Assembly: GCF_022869165.1 (NCBI RefSeq)
Contig: NZ_CP094929.1
Span: forward strand, 1,612,001-1,676,000
Direction of reading: 5' to 3'
Source: Sphaerochaeta associata
GTDB taxonomy: Bacteria; Spirochaetota; Spirochaetia; Sphaerochaetales; Sphaerochaetaceae
Length of the DNA: 64,000 nucleotides
This document shows, in pieces, positions 15,930 to 23,917 of the stretch. Numbering within the stretch: position 1 is the first letter of the stretch; each line of letters starts with the position of its first letter. The position numbers and the translations under genes are program-made. The notes beneath the pieces are model-generated. The model did no database searches. It saw only the letters and a list, made by a program, of their open reading frames with translations, and had not been told where the DNA came from.

Positions 15930-16958
15930 ATGAATCGTCGAATTACCATCGCTCTTATGCTCTTTTGCACCTTTGGATTGTTTGCGGCAGGAGTTGCCGA
16001 GCAAACTTCCCCGGTATATCCACAAAAACCCATCACCATGATTGTTCCATACGGAGCGGGTGGGACGACCGACATCAGTGGAAGGCAGTTGGCCATCCAA
16101 CTGGAAAAGCATCTGGGCAAGAGCATCACGGTGATCAATCAGGGTGGGGCGAGCGGTTCCATCGGGGCACGGACGGTGCTCGATGCAAAAAGCGATGGAT
16201 ATACCGTTCTCTTTACGGCTGAATCATTGGGAACCCAACGTGTCATGGGGCTCAGTGAGATGAGTTATGATGATTTCACCCCCATCATGGTTGCAGTCAA
16301 CGATCCTAAAGTAATTGTTGTCCATAAGGATTCACCCTATCAAACGCTGCAGGATTTGGTAAACGATATCAAGAGCCGTCCCGGCAAGGTGAAAATGTCC
16401 TATACAGGACCTGGTGGTTCTGGGCACGTCCAGGCGCTCATCTACAACAAAATGGGTTTGGACATGGCCTTGACTGCATACCCCGGTGGTGCCGACTGCA
16501 TTGTAGCCGTTCTTGGCAGACAGGTTGAGTTTACCAATTCCAACTACTCAACGGTGACCGGATATTTGGAAAGCGGGGATCTCAAACTGTTGGGAATCTC
16601 TGCACTCCAGAGATTGGAGGCACATCCCGAAGTCCCGACGCTCGATGAGATTCTTCCCGGTTCACAGAAGTATCTGGGCAATCCCTTTACTCCGCTCTCC
16701 TTGCTTGTGAAAGCCGATGTTCCTGCCACTGTTGTCCAGATTCTTCGGGAAGCTGCCTCCAAGGCGGTCCAAGAGCAGGCATGGAAGGACTTTGTTGCGA
16801 AAAACTCATTGGACAAGCTGTATGAGAAGTACCCGGACGAGGCTTCCATGCGCTCCTTCTTCACCGAGTGGGAATCCCTTGTTTCTTGGTTGTTGTATGA
16901 CAACGGAGCTGCAAAAATCAGTCCTGAGAAGTTCGGCATCAAGAAGTTGCATTACTAG
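15930..16958 (+). CDS. TctC-type solute-binding protein of a tripartite tricarboxylate transporter
   Basis: A 342 aa periplasmic binding protein. The signal peptide is residues 1-20 (ending FAAG). The mature part has the family's start YPQKPITMIVPYGAGGTTDISGR, and GGASGSIGA and GPGGSGHVQALIY follow. TctC proteins bind carboxylated small molecules and hand them to the TctAB membrane parts. The ligand cannot be read from the sequence, but coupling to aroA makes an aromatic or cyclic acid a fair guess. The start follows TAGGAGG and the next gene begins 8 bases after the stop. Confidence 0.93.
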   Translation: MNRRITIALMLFCTFGLFAAGVAEQTSPVYPQKPITMIVPYGAGGTTDISGRQLAIQLEKHLGKSITVINQGGASGSIGARTVLDAKSDGYTVLFTAESLGTQRVMGLSEMSYDDFTPIMVAVNDPKVIVVHKDSPYQTLQDLVNDIKSRPGKVKMSYTGPGGSGHVQALIYNKMGLDMALTAYPGGADCIVAVLGRQVEFTNSNYSTVTGYLESGDLKLLGISALQRLEAHPEVPTLDEILPGSQKYLGNPFTPLSLLVKADVPATVVQILREAASKAVQEQAWKDFVAKNSLDKLYEKYPDEASMRSFFTEWESLVSWLLYDNGAAKISPEKFGIKKLHY

Positions 16959-16966
16959 GAGCTCCA

Positions 16967-17410
16967 ATGACCACGCACCACAAGCACAGTATGACATGCT
17001 ATGAGGGCATTGCATTTCTCCTGCTCTCCGTCAGTCTTATCGTGTACTCACTAGTCAATCATGCAGAGGCTCAAGTTGAGTGGAAACAGTCACCGTATCT
17101 GTTTCCACTGTTGATAGCCGTGTTTTTGCTTCCACTCTCCCTGTCTGTGATAAAACAGGGAGCGAAGCAGTGCCCGCAGGAATCGGGGAAGTTTCAAGGA
17201 AAACCAACGCTGGTAATGGTTGCAGCAACCGCTCTTTACATTGCAAGTATGGGCCTGCTTGGATTTTTGGTCAGCACCGCTCTTTTCTTGCTGTTCATCA
17301 TTCGGTATCTGGGAGAGAAACGATGGGTTGTGACCATCAGCATTGCCATCCTTTTTCCTGTGGTGCTGTATCTGCTATTCGCCATGCTTTTGCATGTGAT
17401 GCTGCCATAG
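16967..17410 (+). CDS. TctB-type small membrane subunit
   Basis: A 147 aa protein with four hydrophobic helices, the normal size and topology of TctB. It forms the membrane part of the transporter with TctA. An AGGAG at 16957-16961 precedes ATG 16967. It is 12 bases from tctA. Sequence conservation in this subunit is always low, so the call rests on size, topology and position between tctC and tctA. Confidence 0.88.
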   Translation: MTTHHKHSMTCYEGIAFLLLSVSLIVYSLVNHAEAQVEWKQSPYLFPLLIAVFLLPLSLSVIKQGAKQCPQESGKFQGKPTLVMVAATALYIASMGLLGFLVSTALFLLFIIRYLGEKRWVVTISIAILFPVVLYLLFAMLLHVMLP

Positions 17411-17422
17411 GAGTTCAATGCA

Positions 17423-18910
17423 ATGGTTGATGTGTTGGGAATTCTTTCGTTCGCCTTTGATTTCAGGTTTGTTCTTCTGGTTTTCGTTGGATCGGTCGCC
17501 GGCTTGTTCGTCGGTGCAATCCCCGGTTTATCGGTCTCCATGGCAACGGCCCTGTTGGTCTCCATCACCTATTCGTGGCAGACCACCGATGCGCTTGCCA
17601 CCATCATGGGTGTGTATGTGGTCGGGGTTTTCTCCGGAGCGCTGTCGGCAATCCTGATCAATATCCCAGGAGCCCCTTCATCGGTGGTTACCACCCTCGA
17701 CGGCTTCCCCTTGGCAAAACGCGGGCAGTCATACCAGGCGCTGTCGTACGCCATCATGTACTCATTCATTGGGACATTGTTCGGCTTCATAGCTCTATTG
17801 CTGGTGGCAAAGCCTATTTCATCCCTTGCCTTGCGGTTCACTCCCATGGATTACTTTTTGCTGGCCTTGTTCGGCCTCACAACAGTCGGTTCGCTGACAA
17901 GCAAGCAGTTCTCCAAAGGCTTGATCAGCGCAGCCTTGGGGTTGTTGTTCAGCATGATCGGCATCGACTCGGTCATGGGTACCGCCCGCATGACCTTCGG
18001 AATTCGCAATCTGCAGGCCGGTATCAATATTGTTCCGGCACTGGTGGGTTTGTTTGGGTTTTCCGAAGTGCTGATGAGCCTCTCAGTTTCTCTTGAGGAC
18101 GGGGAAGTAGCCAAAATGTCCAAGACCCCGATACGGCTCAAAGAGTTGCTTCGTCACGCTCCTCTTTCACTCTGGTATGCCACCATCGGCGTTTTTGTCG
18201 GGGCACTGCCCGGGGCCGGAGGCCCGGTGGCCGCCTTCTTGGCCTACAGTCAGGCAAAACGAGTGGTCAAGCATCCATCCGTTCCCTTCGGCGAGGGGGC
18301 GGTTGAGGGTATCGTCGCAAGTGAAACTGCCAATAATGCCTGTATCGGCGGGGCGATGATACCAATGCTTACGTTGGCTATTCCCGGTGATGCCGTAACG
18401 GCGATTATTCTCTCGGTGTTCTATGTGCACGGGTTGCGACCGGGACCCATGTTCATCCAGACCAACAGTGATATGTTCCAGGCGATTCTTGCCGGTGGTT
18501 TTGTGGGAAGCTTCTTCCTGTTGTTGCTGGGCTATCTGGCGGCGCCGAGAATCAGCAAGGTGCTTACCATTCCCAAGAGGGTCCTGCTGCCGTTGGTGAC
18601 CGTTTTGTGCGTCATCGGCTCGTTTGCCGCTAACAACCGGAGCTTCGATGTCCTTTTGATGTTCCTATTCGGAATCCTGGGCTTCTTCATGCGACGTCGT
18701 TCCTACTCGGTGGCTCCGATGACACTTGCCATCGTGCTGGGAGGCATGATGGATTCCAATTTCAGAAGGGCAGTGAGTCTGGCATCCAGTGAAGACAACA
18801 AGCTTCTTGCTCTTTTCGGCCGGCCGATTACCATGATTCTGCTGCTCCTCTTGTTGATAACCCTTGCTACCAACAGCAATCTTTTCAATCGTCGAAGGAA
18901 ATCCAAATGA
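17423..18910 (+). CDS. TctA-type large membrane subunit
   Basis: A 495 aa polytopic protein (about 11-12 helices). Family signatures are GAIPGLSVSMATALLVSITY, the GVYVVGVFSGALSAILINIPGAPSSV segment and the second GALPGAGGPVAAFLAYSQAKR repeat. TctA forms the translocation path and uses an ion gradient. ATG 17423 follows GGAG (17411-17414) at eight bases. The stop overlaps the ATG of aroA by 4 bases, so the enzyme is translationally coupled to the transporter. Confidence 0.94.
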   Translation: MVDVLGILSFAFDFRFVLLVFVGSVAGLFVGAIPGLSVSMATALLVSITYSWQTTDALATIMGVYVVGVFSGALSAILINIPGAPSSVVTTLDGFPLAKRGQSYQALSYAIMYSFIGTLFGFIALLLVAKPISSLALRFTPMDYFLLALFGLTTVGSLTSKQFSKGLISAALGLLFSMIGIDSVMGTARMTFGIRNLQAGINIVPALVGLFGFSEVLMSLSVSLEDGEVAKMSKTPIRLKELLRHAPLSLWYATIGVFVGALPGAGGPVAAFLAYSQAKRVVKHPSVPFGEGAVEGIVASETANNACIGGAMIPMLTLAIPGDAVTAIILSVFYVHGLRPGPMFIQTNSDMFQAILAGGFVGSFFLLLLGYLAAPRISKVLTIPKRVLLPLVTVLCVIGSFAANNRSFDVLLMFLFGILGFFMRRRSYSVAPMTLAIVLGGMMDSNFRRAVSLASSEDNKLLALFGRPITMILLLLLLITLATNSNLFNRRRKSK

Positions 18911-20205
18911 ATGTACATGTCAAACCCGGCTTCTTGAAGGGGAGCCTCCAAGTCCCAGGTTCGAAGAGTCATACCATCCGTTCGGTGCTGCTTGCCACCC
19001 TTGCCGGTGGCAGGACGTGCATAGAGAATCCTCTTGCAAGCGGCGACGGACTGAGTGCCCTGGCAGCAAGCCGTGCCTTTGGGGCGATTGTCAAGGAAGA
19101 AGAGAATCGTTGGGTTGTTCAGGGAAGGGGAGGCATCCTGCAGGTTCCCTCCAATGTGTTGGACACCGGGAACTCGGGGACCACTACCTGTCTGTTTACA
19201 TCGGTGGCCTCCTTGGTGGACGGCTATACGGTAATCACCGGTGATGAACAGATTCGAAGACGGCCCATCATGCCTTTGGTCGACGCATTGAATGCTTTGG
19301 GCGCCACGGCATTTCTTACCAGGGGAGGCCAAGGCTGCCCCCCTGTGGTGGTGAAGGGAGTCCTGCAAGGAGGGACGGTGACCATCGAGGGTAAAAACAG
19401 CCAATATGTCTCAAGTCTGCTGTTGTCCGCCCCTCTGGCGAAGCGTACAACGGTGATACAGGTCGTCAACGCCTTGGAAAAACCGTATGTTCAACTTACG
19501 CTCGATTGGATGAAACGTCTTGGTATAGAGGTGGCAAATCCAGCGGACTATACGCAATTTGTTGTTGAAGGGGGACAGCAGTATCAATCGGGTGATTTTA
19601 CAATACCCTCCGACTGGTCTGCAGTCGCCTTTCCGTTGGTTGCTGCTGCGATTACCCGGTCGGATTTGGTGCTTACCGGTCTGGACTTCTCCGATTCCCA
19701 AGGGGATAAGCGTGTAGTTGATATTCTCGCCCGATTCGGGGCGAATGTGTACAGGCAGAATGAGAGCGAACTGCACATTGTCGGAGGAGAAAGACTGAAG
19801 GGCGGCTTGACCATCGATCTTTCAGACATTCCCGACGCCCTTCCGGCTTTATCCGTTCTTGCGACCCAGGCTGAAGGGCGGACGGTATTTGTCAATTTGG
19901 AGCATGTCAGGCAGAAAGAGACTGACCGGGTGGCCGAAATGACTGCAAAATTGAATTCGCTCGGTTGTTCACTGCACATTGAGCAGGACTCTTTGGTGGT
20001 GGATGGCCCGACTGCTATTCAGGGTGGAATAGTCTCATCTTCAGGCGATCATCGTATTGCGATGGCATTGGTGGCCGCCGGTCTTGCCGCGGAAGGCGAG
20101 GTTGTCATTACTGATGCACAGTGTGCCGATGTCTCTTTTCCGGGATTCTTCTCGAAGTTTGCAGCCTGTGGTGCCGGTCTTTTGATTGAGGAGGCGCAGG
20201 ATTGA
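18907..20205 (+). CDS. aroA: Atypical EPSP synthase-like enolpyruvyl transferase
   Basis: A 432 aa protein with the whole EPSP synthase fold (3-phosphoshikimate plus PEP gives EPSP). Kept features are GSKSHTIR (Lys and Arg of the N-terminal motif), GDEQIRRRP (the Arg before Pro equals E. coli R124), NSQYVSSLLL (Ser-Gln of the shikimate site), the IPDALPAL Asp region, RQKETDR and SSGDHRIAM. The near-universal GTxxR of the first glycine loop reads GTTTCLF, so the Arg (E. coli R100) is missing, and E. coli K411 is replaced in CADVSFPGFF. The gene is coupled to tctA and the LacI gene by 4-base overlaps. It may be a true AroA or a paralogue with another acceptor. Confidence 0.8.
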   Translation: MNVHVKPGFLKGSLQVPGSKSHTIRSVLLATLAGGRTCIENPLASGDGLSALAASRAFGAIVKEEENRWVVQGRGGILQVPSNVLDTGNSGTTTCLFTSVASLVDGYTVITGDEQIRRRPIMPLVDALNALGATAFLTRGGQGCPPVVVKGVLQGGTVTIEGKNSQYVSSLLLSAPLAKRTTVIQVVNALEKPYVQLTLDWMKRLGIEVANPADYTQFVVEGGQQYQSGDFTIPSDWSAVAFPLVAAAITRSDLVLTGLDFSDSQGDKRVVDILARFGANVYRQNESELHIVGGERLKGGLTIDLSDIPDALPALSVLATQAEGRTVFVNLEHVRQKETDRVAEMTAKLNSLGCSLHIEQDSLVVDGPTAIQGGIVSSSGDHRIAMALVAAGLAAEGEVVITDAQCADVSFPGFFSKFAACGAGLLIEEAQD

Positions 20206-21260
20206 ACACGAAGAAAGTAACGATCACCGATGTCGCCAAGGAGGCGGGGCTCTCCATAGCAACCGTCTCCCGGGTTATCAATCATGCACGAAATGTCGAT
20301 CCTGAATCTGAAAAATTAATTCGTCACGCAATGAAAAAGCTAGGATATGTTCCCGCTGTAAAAAAGCAGAAACTCTCGTTGATGGCCTTGATAGTTCCAA
20401 GTCTGGAGAACCACTTTTTTTCGGCGGTTGTCGAAGGCGTGATGAGGGAGGCCAACAAGATGCTTTGTCATGTTGTAGTGTACTCCTCGAATGGAAGCGC
20501 CGAGCAGGAGGCCCAGTGTCTCATGCGTGCCGCCTCCCTTGGTATCTCGGCCCTCCTGTTCTGTCCTCTTTCCGATTCTTCGGCTGCTATGCTTCCAGAT
20601 TTGTTCGACCCGGATTTTCCCCTGGTAATCGTGTATCGGAGAGATTACCTGAAGGGAGCAAGTCATATCTATTACAATAATGTGGAAGGCGGGTACATTG
20701 CAGCCAAGTACCTGCTCAGGGGCAATCATCGGCATATTGCCTTCTTTGCCAGTTTCTGGCAGCAACCCAAAGAGAGTATAGCCGACTTGATCGCGTATCT
20801 CGACCATCCGAACCGCGGCAGCTACTCATCACTGGACCGCCTCGAAGGATACAGGCGGGCTCTGGCGGAATTTTCGCTTCCTCTCGATCAATCGTTGATT
20901 TGCATGACCGGCTATGACTTTCCAAGCGGCTATGCAACAGCGAGGGATTTCCTCTCAAGACTGAGGGATTTCGATGCGATCATTTGCTGCAACGATGCGG
21001 TTGCAGCAGGCGTCCTGCAGGCTCTGGATGAACAGCACATCGCCGTTCCCCAGCAGGTTTCCATTCTTGGATACGACGATTCATTTCTTTCAGAAATTGC
21101 ACGTCCGTCGTTGAGCAGCATTCACCAGGACCCTCAGAAACTGGGAAAGAGGGCGTTTGAGCAACTACAACTCATCCTGGGTGGAAAAAAGTGCGATGAT
21201 ATCATCCTGCAACCGAGTTTGAAAATCCGCAGTTCCTCACGGATGCGTGAACTTGACTGA
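20202..21260 (+). CDS. LacI family transcriptional regulator
   Basis: A 352 aa regulator. The helix-turn-helix and hinge are at about residues 7-60 (TITDVAKEAGLSIATVSRVIN). The sugar-binding-protein-like sensor domain starts near LSLMALIVPSLENHFF and includes DAIICCNDAVAAGVLQAL and SILGYDDS. The start is TTG 20202, overlapping the aroA stop by 4 bases with GAGGAGG just upstream, so it belongs to the tct-aroA operon. It probably controls that operon in response to the imported compound. Most LacI regulators sense sugars; here a cyclitol or hydroxy acid such as quinate or shikimate is conceivable but unproven. Confidence 0.9.
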   Translation: MNTKKVTITDVAKEAGLSIATVSRVINHARNVDPESEKLIRHAMKKLGYVPAVKKQKLSLMALIVPSLENHFFSAVVEGVMREANKMLCHVVVYSSNGSAEQEAQCLMRAASLGISALLFCPLSDSSAAMLPDLFDPDFPLVIVYRRDYLKGASHIYYNNVEGGYIAAKYLLRGNHRHIAFFASFWQQPKESIADLIAYLDHPNRGSYSSLDRLEGYRRALAEFSLPLDQSLICMTGYDFPSGYATARDFLSRLRDFDAIICCNDAVAAGVLQALDEQHIAVPQQVSILGYDDSFLSEIARPSLSSIHQDPQKLGKRAFEQLQLILGGKKCDDIILQPSLKIRSSSRMRELD

Positions 21261-21265
21261 AAACA

Positions 21266-21298
21266 ATAAAAAAGCATACCAGAATTTCTGATATGCTT
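21266..21298 (-). terminator. Intrinsic terminator after tRNA-Thr
   Basis: Arms AAGCATA (21272-21278) and TATGCTT (21292-21298), with an inner CAGA/TCTG pair and one mismatch. On the minus strand the hairpin ends in a T run followed by ATTG. It lies immediately after tRNA-Thr and ends near the LacI-family stop. Confidence 0.8.
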
Positions 21299-21301
21299 GC
21301 G

Positions 21302-21373
21302 AGCCGACTGTCAGGATTGAACTGACGACCCCGAGATTACAAGTCACGTGCTCTACCGCTGAGCTAAGTCGGC
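21302..21373 (-). tRNA. tRNA-Thr (anticodon TGT)
   Basis: Read on the minus strand, the acceptor arms GCCGACT (21373-21367) and AGTCGGC (21309-21303) pair fully. The D arm GCTCAGCGGTAGAGC and T arm GTTCAATCC are standard. The anticodon loop CTTGTAA gives TGT, reading ACA. CCA is not encoded. The discriminator is T. Confidence 0.96.
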
Positions 21374-21385
21374 TTGGACTGTTGC

Positions 21386-21414
21386 AATATACCGACAGAA
21401 AAACTCTCTGTCAA
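21386..21414 (-). promoter_or_regulatory. Promoter of tRNA-Thr
   Basis: On the minus strand TTGACA (21414-21409), 17 bases and TATATT (21391-21386). The expected transcription start is near 21379, six bases before the mature tRNA 5' end. Confidence 0.8.
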
Positions 21415-21458
21415 GCCATGCGAAAAACTCAGTGATGTCAGTTTTTTTCTATCAGCGG

Positions 21459-21487
21459 TTGACAAAAGATACAATACTTTGTAATGT
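21459..21487 (+). promoter_or_regulatory. Probable promoter of tRNA-Tyr
   Basis: TTGACA (21459-21464), 17 bases and TAATGT (21482-21487). The -35 box is perfect and the -10 box poor. The start would be near 21494, twelve bases before the mature tRNA. Confidence 0.5.
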
Positions 21488-21505
21488 ACGGTTGTCTTTT
21501 GGCAT

Positions 21506-21587
21506 GGAGAGGTTCCCGAGCGGCCAAAGGGGGCAGACTGTAAATCTGTTGGTTACACCTTCGAAGGTTCGAATCCTTCTCTCTCCA
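21506..21587 (+). tRNA. tRNA-Tyr (anticodon GTA)
   Basis: Acceptor arms GGAGAGG (21506-21512) and TCTCTCC (21580-21586), discriminator A. The anticodon stem-loop CAGACTGTAAATCTG gives GTA. A long variable arm (class II, as expected for bacterial tRNA-Tyr) precedes the T arm GAAGGTTCGAATCCTTC. CCA is not encoded. Confidence 0.96.
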
Positions 21588-21591
21588 CTTG

Positions 21592-21624
21592 GAGGCCTTC
21601 TTCTTTGAGGAAGGCCTCTTTTCC
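21592..21624 (+). terminator. Intrinsic terminator after tRNA-Tyr
   Basis: A perfect 9-base stem GAGGCCTTC (21592-21600) with GAAGGCCTC (21610-21618), a nine-base loop and a TTTT tract. It lies five bases after the tRNA. Confidence 0.9.
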
Positions 21625-21649
21625 GTTCTCTATGATGAAAGAGGTGCTG

Positions 21650-22090
21650 ATGCGTTGTTTTTATGAGAAAGGCTTGGCGTTTACCTGTGTTTCCGGTTGC
21701 AATTATTGTTGCAGTTGTGAGCCCGGTTATGTGTTCCTTTCCCAAGAGGATCTACAGAGGCTCTGCGCATTCACTTCGATGGACGAAGAACGTTTCATCC
21801 GCACCTATTGCCGTTTGGTGAACATGGGCTCATTCAGTATGGTCAGTTTGCTGGAAAAAGAGAATTACGACTGTATTTTCCTTACGAAACAGGGTTGTTC
21901 GGTCTACGAAGCGAGACCCAGACAATGTCGCACCTATCCTTTCTGGAGGAGCGTAATGGAAAACGAAGAGAGTTGGGAAGCAGAGAAGGCATCTTGCCCG
22001 GGAATCGGTAAAGGAAAGGTCTACTCAAAAACGGAAATCGATGAGATTCTCCGTCAGCAGACCGGACAAGAACCGATTATCCGTTTGTAG
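21650..22090 (+). CDS. YkgJ-type cysteine cluster protein
   Basis: A 146 aa protein of the YkgJ/UPF0153 zinc- or iron-chelating group. The cysteine motifs are CVSGCNYCCSCEPGYVFLS near the N-terminus, CSVYEARPRQCRTYPFW in the middle and CPGIGKG near the end. The function of the family is not known. ATG 21650 is chosen because AAAGAGG (21638-21644) lies five bases upstream; longer readings begin inside the tRNA-Tyr terminator. It precedes dnaG by 8 bases and may be the first gene of the dnaG-rpoD operon. Confidence 0.82.
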   Translation: MRCFYEKGLAFTCVSGCNYCCSCEPGYVFLSQEDLQRLCAFTSMDEERFIRTYCRLVNMGSFSMVSLLEKENYDCIFLTKQGCSVYEARPRQCRTYPFWRSVMENEESWEAEKASCPGIGKGKVYSKTEIDEILRQQTGQEPIIRL

Positions 22091-22098
22091 GGCATCCT

Positions 22099-23895
22099 AT
22101 GGCAAAAGTGTCCGATTCAGTCCTTGAGCAGATCAAGGCACGCATTCCCATCAGTGAAGTCGTCTCAGACTATGTAACCCTCTCATCCAGAGGAGGCAGG
22201 CTTTGGGGCCTGTGTCCCTTTCATCAGGAAAAGACGCCTTCATTCTCCGTAGTCGACGACCAAGGCTTCTACTACTGCTTCAGTTGCAAGAAGGGCGGGT
22301 CCATGTTCGACTTCGTCATGGAGATGGAGAAGGTCCCGTTCATTGAATCGGTAAAAATCCTTGCAAAGAAGGCCGGCGTCGAACTTGCAGAGGAGAGTCC
22401 GGAGGATAAGAAGTCCAGGGATCTGAATGAAACGCTGTACGACCTATACGACAAGATAGCAGGCTCCTTCCATTTTTTGCTTACATCATCACCACAAGGC
22501 GAGCATGCCAGGGCGTACCTGCGCGAGCGAAATGTGTCAGAGGCCATGTGGGAAACCTTCAATCTCGGCTATGCTCCACAGGACAGCTCCTGGTTGTATA
22601 CCTTTCTTACAAAACGGCATTACAGTGACGAACTCTTGGCAAGAAGCGGTCTGTTCAGCCAGAACAATCCAACGTATCCGTTGTTTCGCGACCGGCTGAT
22701 GTTTCCGATCCGCAGCTGGCAGGGTAAGACGGTGGCCTTCGGAGGCCGGGACCTTACCTTCACTTCAAAAGCAAAATACATCAATACCCCTGAAACAGCA
22801 ATTTATAGTAAGAAACACCATCTGTTTGGTCTTTATGAGTCGCTCGATACGATAAAAAAAGGGCAAAAAGCCATCCTGTGCGAAGGAAATTTCGATGTGG
22901 TGGCTTTGCACCAGAGCGGCTTCACCAATGCCATGGCTCCTTTGGGGACCAGCTTCACCGAAGAGCAGGCCAAGCTGCTGCGCCGTTACTGCACCTCCGT
23001 TGAAATTCTCTTTGACAGTGATCGGGCGGGACAGAGTGCAACGGCAAAATCGCTGGTGATCGCCCAGAATATCGGCATGGAGAATTCGGTTCTCACCCTG
23101 GGCTCTGCGAAGGATGCATCAGAGTTGGTGCAGCATGAGGGTGAGGAGGCTCTGAAAAGAGCATTACAACAGCCGCAGCAAGGGTTTCGTTATCTTGTAA
23201 ACAATGCCGTAAACCAGTATGATATACTGACGCCCAAAGGCAAAACCGCGGTATTTAACGCTGTGAGACCATATTTGGACGCTACTGTGTCGTCTATTGA
23301 GAAGCAAGATCTGATCAAGGGACTGGCAGCAGTTTTGAATGTTGACGAATCGTCGATACTTGACGATTATTCACGGAATGCTCCTGCCGCAGTGAAAACG
23401 GTGGTGGCAACAGGAGAGACGCGGGTCAAACCACTCAATCCTGCAACAATCTCCGTGGATTTGTATGCGATGTTGACATTGGTCAATAATAGGGAGTTAT
23501 ACCTGCAGACACGGTATAAGATTGCTGTTGAGGACTTGGAAGATACAGAAGCAGAAGCACTGTATGACGTATTGGAGGAAGCTGCGAGAGAAGAAGTCGG
23601 CAAGCATGATGAATACATCCTGCAAATGATAGATGATGAGCAGCTTCGCAGCGATGTCGCTTCATCCTTTACCATGGAGGAGTTCAAGCTTGCTCCCCAA
23701 CGAGTGCTCAATGAAGCGGTGAATCGGATTCAATTGAGGACGTACGAGAAAAAGCGGTTGAGTAATAAACGGCTCTTGGATATCAGTCTCTTGGATGGTA
23801 CCGGGGATGAAGGAATTGAGGAATTGCTTCGGGAAAAGACGGAGATTGATGCAAAGATTGCTCAACTCAAGAGAATTCTCGAGCAGGATATTTAA
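22099..23895 (+). CDS. dnaG: DNA primase
   Basis: DnaG (598 aa) makes RNA primers at the replication fork. The CHC2 zinc ribbon (CPFHQEKTPSFSV...YYCFSCKKGG) is at about residues 38-70. The RNA polymerase core and TOPRIM domain contain the metal motif EGNFDVVALHQSG and the Asp pair in LFDSDRAG. The C-terminal DnaB-interacting region is helical and weakly conserved. It sits directly before rpoD, the classic macromolecular-synthesis arrangement; rpsU is absent. Confidence 0.96.
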   Translation: MAKVSDSVLEQIKARIPISEVVSDYVTLSSRGGRLWGLCPFHQEKTPSFSVVDDQGFYYCFSCKKGGSMFDFVMEMEKVPFIESVKILAKKAGVELAEESPEDKKSRDLNETLYDLYDKIAGSFHFLLTSSPQGEHARAYLRERNVSEAMWETFNLGYAPQDSSWLYTFLTKRHYSDELLARSGLFSQNNPTYPLFRDRLMFPIRSWQGKTVAFGGRDLTFTSKAKYINTPETAIYSKKHHLFGLYESLDTIKKGQKAILCEGNFDVVALHQSGFTNAMAPLGTSFTEEQAKLLRRYCTSVEILFDSDRAGQSATAKSLVIAQNIGMENSVLTLGSAKDASELVQHEGEEALKRALQQPQQGFRYLVNNAVNQYDILTPKGKTAVFNAVRPYLDATVSSIEKQDLIKGLAAVLNVDESSILDDYSRNAPAAVKTVVATGETRVKPLNPATISVDLYAMLTLVNNRELYLQTRYKIAVEDLEDTEAEALYDVLEEAAREEVGKHDEYILQMIDDEQLRSDVASSFTMEEFKLAPQRVLNEAVNRIQLRTYEKKRLSNKRLLDISLLDGTGDEGIEELLREKTEIDAKIAQLKRILEQDI

Positions 23896-23917
23896 ACAGG
23901 GTAGGTAGATAATACAG

